Assembly: GCA_943329105.2 (NCBI GenBank)
Contig: CALQCP020000125.1
Location: 1-6,895 of the forward strand
DNA length: 6,895 bases
Source of the DNA: Chitinophaga pinensis
GTDB lineage: Bacteria; Planctomycetota; Phycisphaerae; Phycisphaerales; SM1A02
Direction of reading: 5' to 3'
Positions 6,809-6,895 of the stretch are shown here, piece after piece (positions within the stretch are counted from its first letter, which is position 1; the number at the start of each line of letters is the position of its first letter). The notes below the pieces were generated by a model. That model was not told where the DNA came from, made no database searches, and saw only the letters and a program-made list of their open reading frames with translations. The position numbers and the translations under genes are program-made.

Positions 6809-6851
6809 CCCAATACAGCGGGCTGCACACGCGCCCCCAACCGCTTGATGC

Positions 6852-6890
6852 GCAATCGGTGGCTTCCCGGACTCGGGAGCCACCGATTGC
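6852..6890 (+). terminator. Strong hairpin after the oxidase/porin operon, probable terminator
   Basis: A 13-bp perfect outer stem (6852-6864 with 6878-6890), one bulged T (6865), a 4-bp CCCG/CGGG inner stem and a GACT loop, starting 43 bp after the stop codon. Only five bases follow (TCGTA), so a T-tract cannot be judged, but none begins at once. It could act on transcripts from either side. The remaining intergenic DNA (6809-6851) shows nothing else. Confidence 0.6.
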
Positions 6891-6895
6891 TCGTA

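Noticed and set aside
1..6895. CRISPR arrays, tRNA/rRNA genes, insertion sequences, attachment sites
   Set aside because: No regularly spaced direct repeats, no cloverleaf or rRNA-like stretch, no transposase or integrase and no terminal repeats were seen; almost all of the window is explained by the five genes.

Overview
The window is a GC-rich bacterial chromosomal segment (composition judged by eye, not counted). It holds four complete genes and the 3' end of a fifth, packed with little non-coding DNA. Signal peptides on two products and a beta-barrel-like protein point to a Gram-negative (diderm) bacterium. The mix of a SPINDLY-type O-GlcNAc transferase, an MFS/HglS pair and a large secreted copper oxidase, with mostly weak Shine-Dalgarno sites, would fit a Planctomycetota-like or related environmental lineage. 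That placement is a low-confidence impression; nothing in the window is a phylogenetic marker.

Layout: (1) 2-370, plus strand, C-terminal end of a SPINDLY-type O-linked N-acetylglucosamine transferase that enters from the left. (2) 2005-251, minus strand, a DUF1338/HglS-family 2-oxoadipate dioxygenase/decarboxylase. Its 3' end runs 120 bp tail-to-tail into the transferase gene. (3) 3327-2035, minus strand, an MFS transporter only 29 bp upstream of the HglS gene and very probably in its operon. (4) 3328-3464, a divergent intergenic region with inverted repeats built from GGGAAC / GTTCC half-sites. (5) 3465-5609, plus strand, a secreted multicopper oxidase fused to a C-terminal SCO1/SenC copper-chaperone domain. 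(6) 5606-6808, plus strand, a beta-barrel-like outer-membrane protein coupled to the oxidase by a 4-bp GTGA overlap and a near-perfect Shine-Dalgarno. (7) 6852-6890, a strong hairpin after that operon, probably a terminator.

Two working units are visible. The minus-strand pair looks like a catabolic module: a transporter plus the enzyme that turns 2-oxoadipate (a lysine/2-aminoadipate breakdown product) into D-2-hydroxyglutarate. The plus-strand pair looks like an extracytoplasmic copper-redox module: an oxidase carrying its own SCO-type copper/thiol domain, co-made with an outer-membrane protein. That resembles the logic of PcoA/PcoB (CopA/CopB), but the parts differ. The items most worth following are the oxidase-SCO fusion with its membrane partner, and the HglS C-terminal tail that is encoded entirely antisense to, or just beside, the neighbouring transferase.
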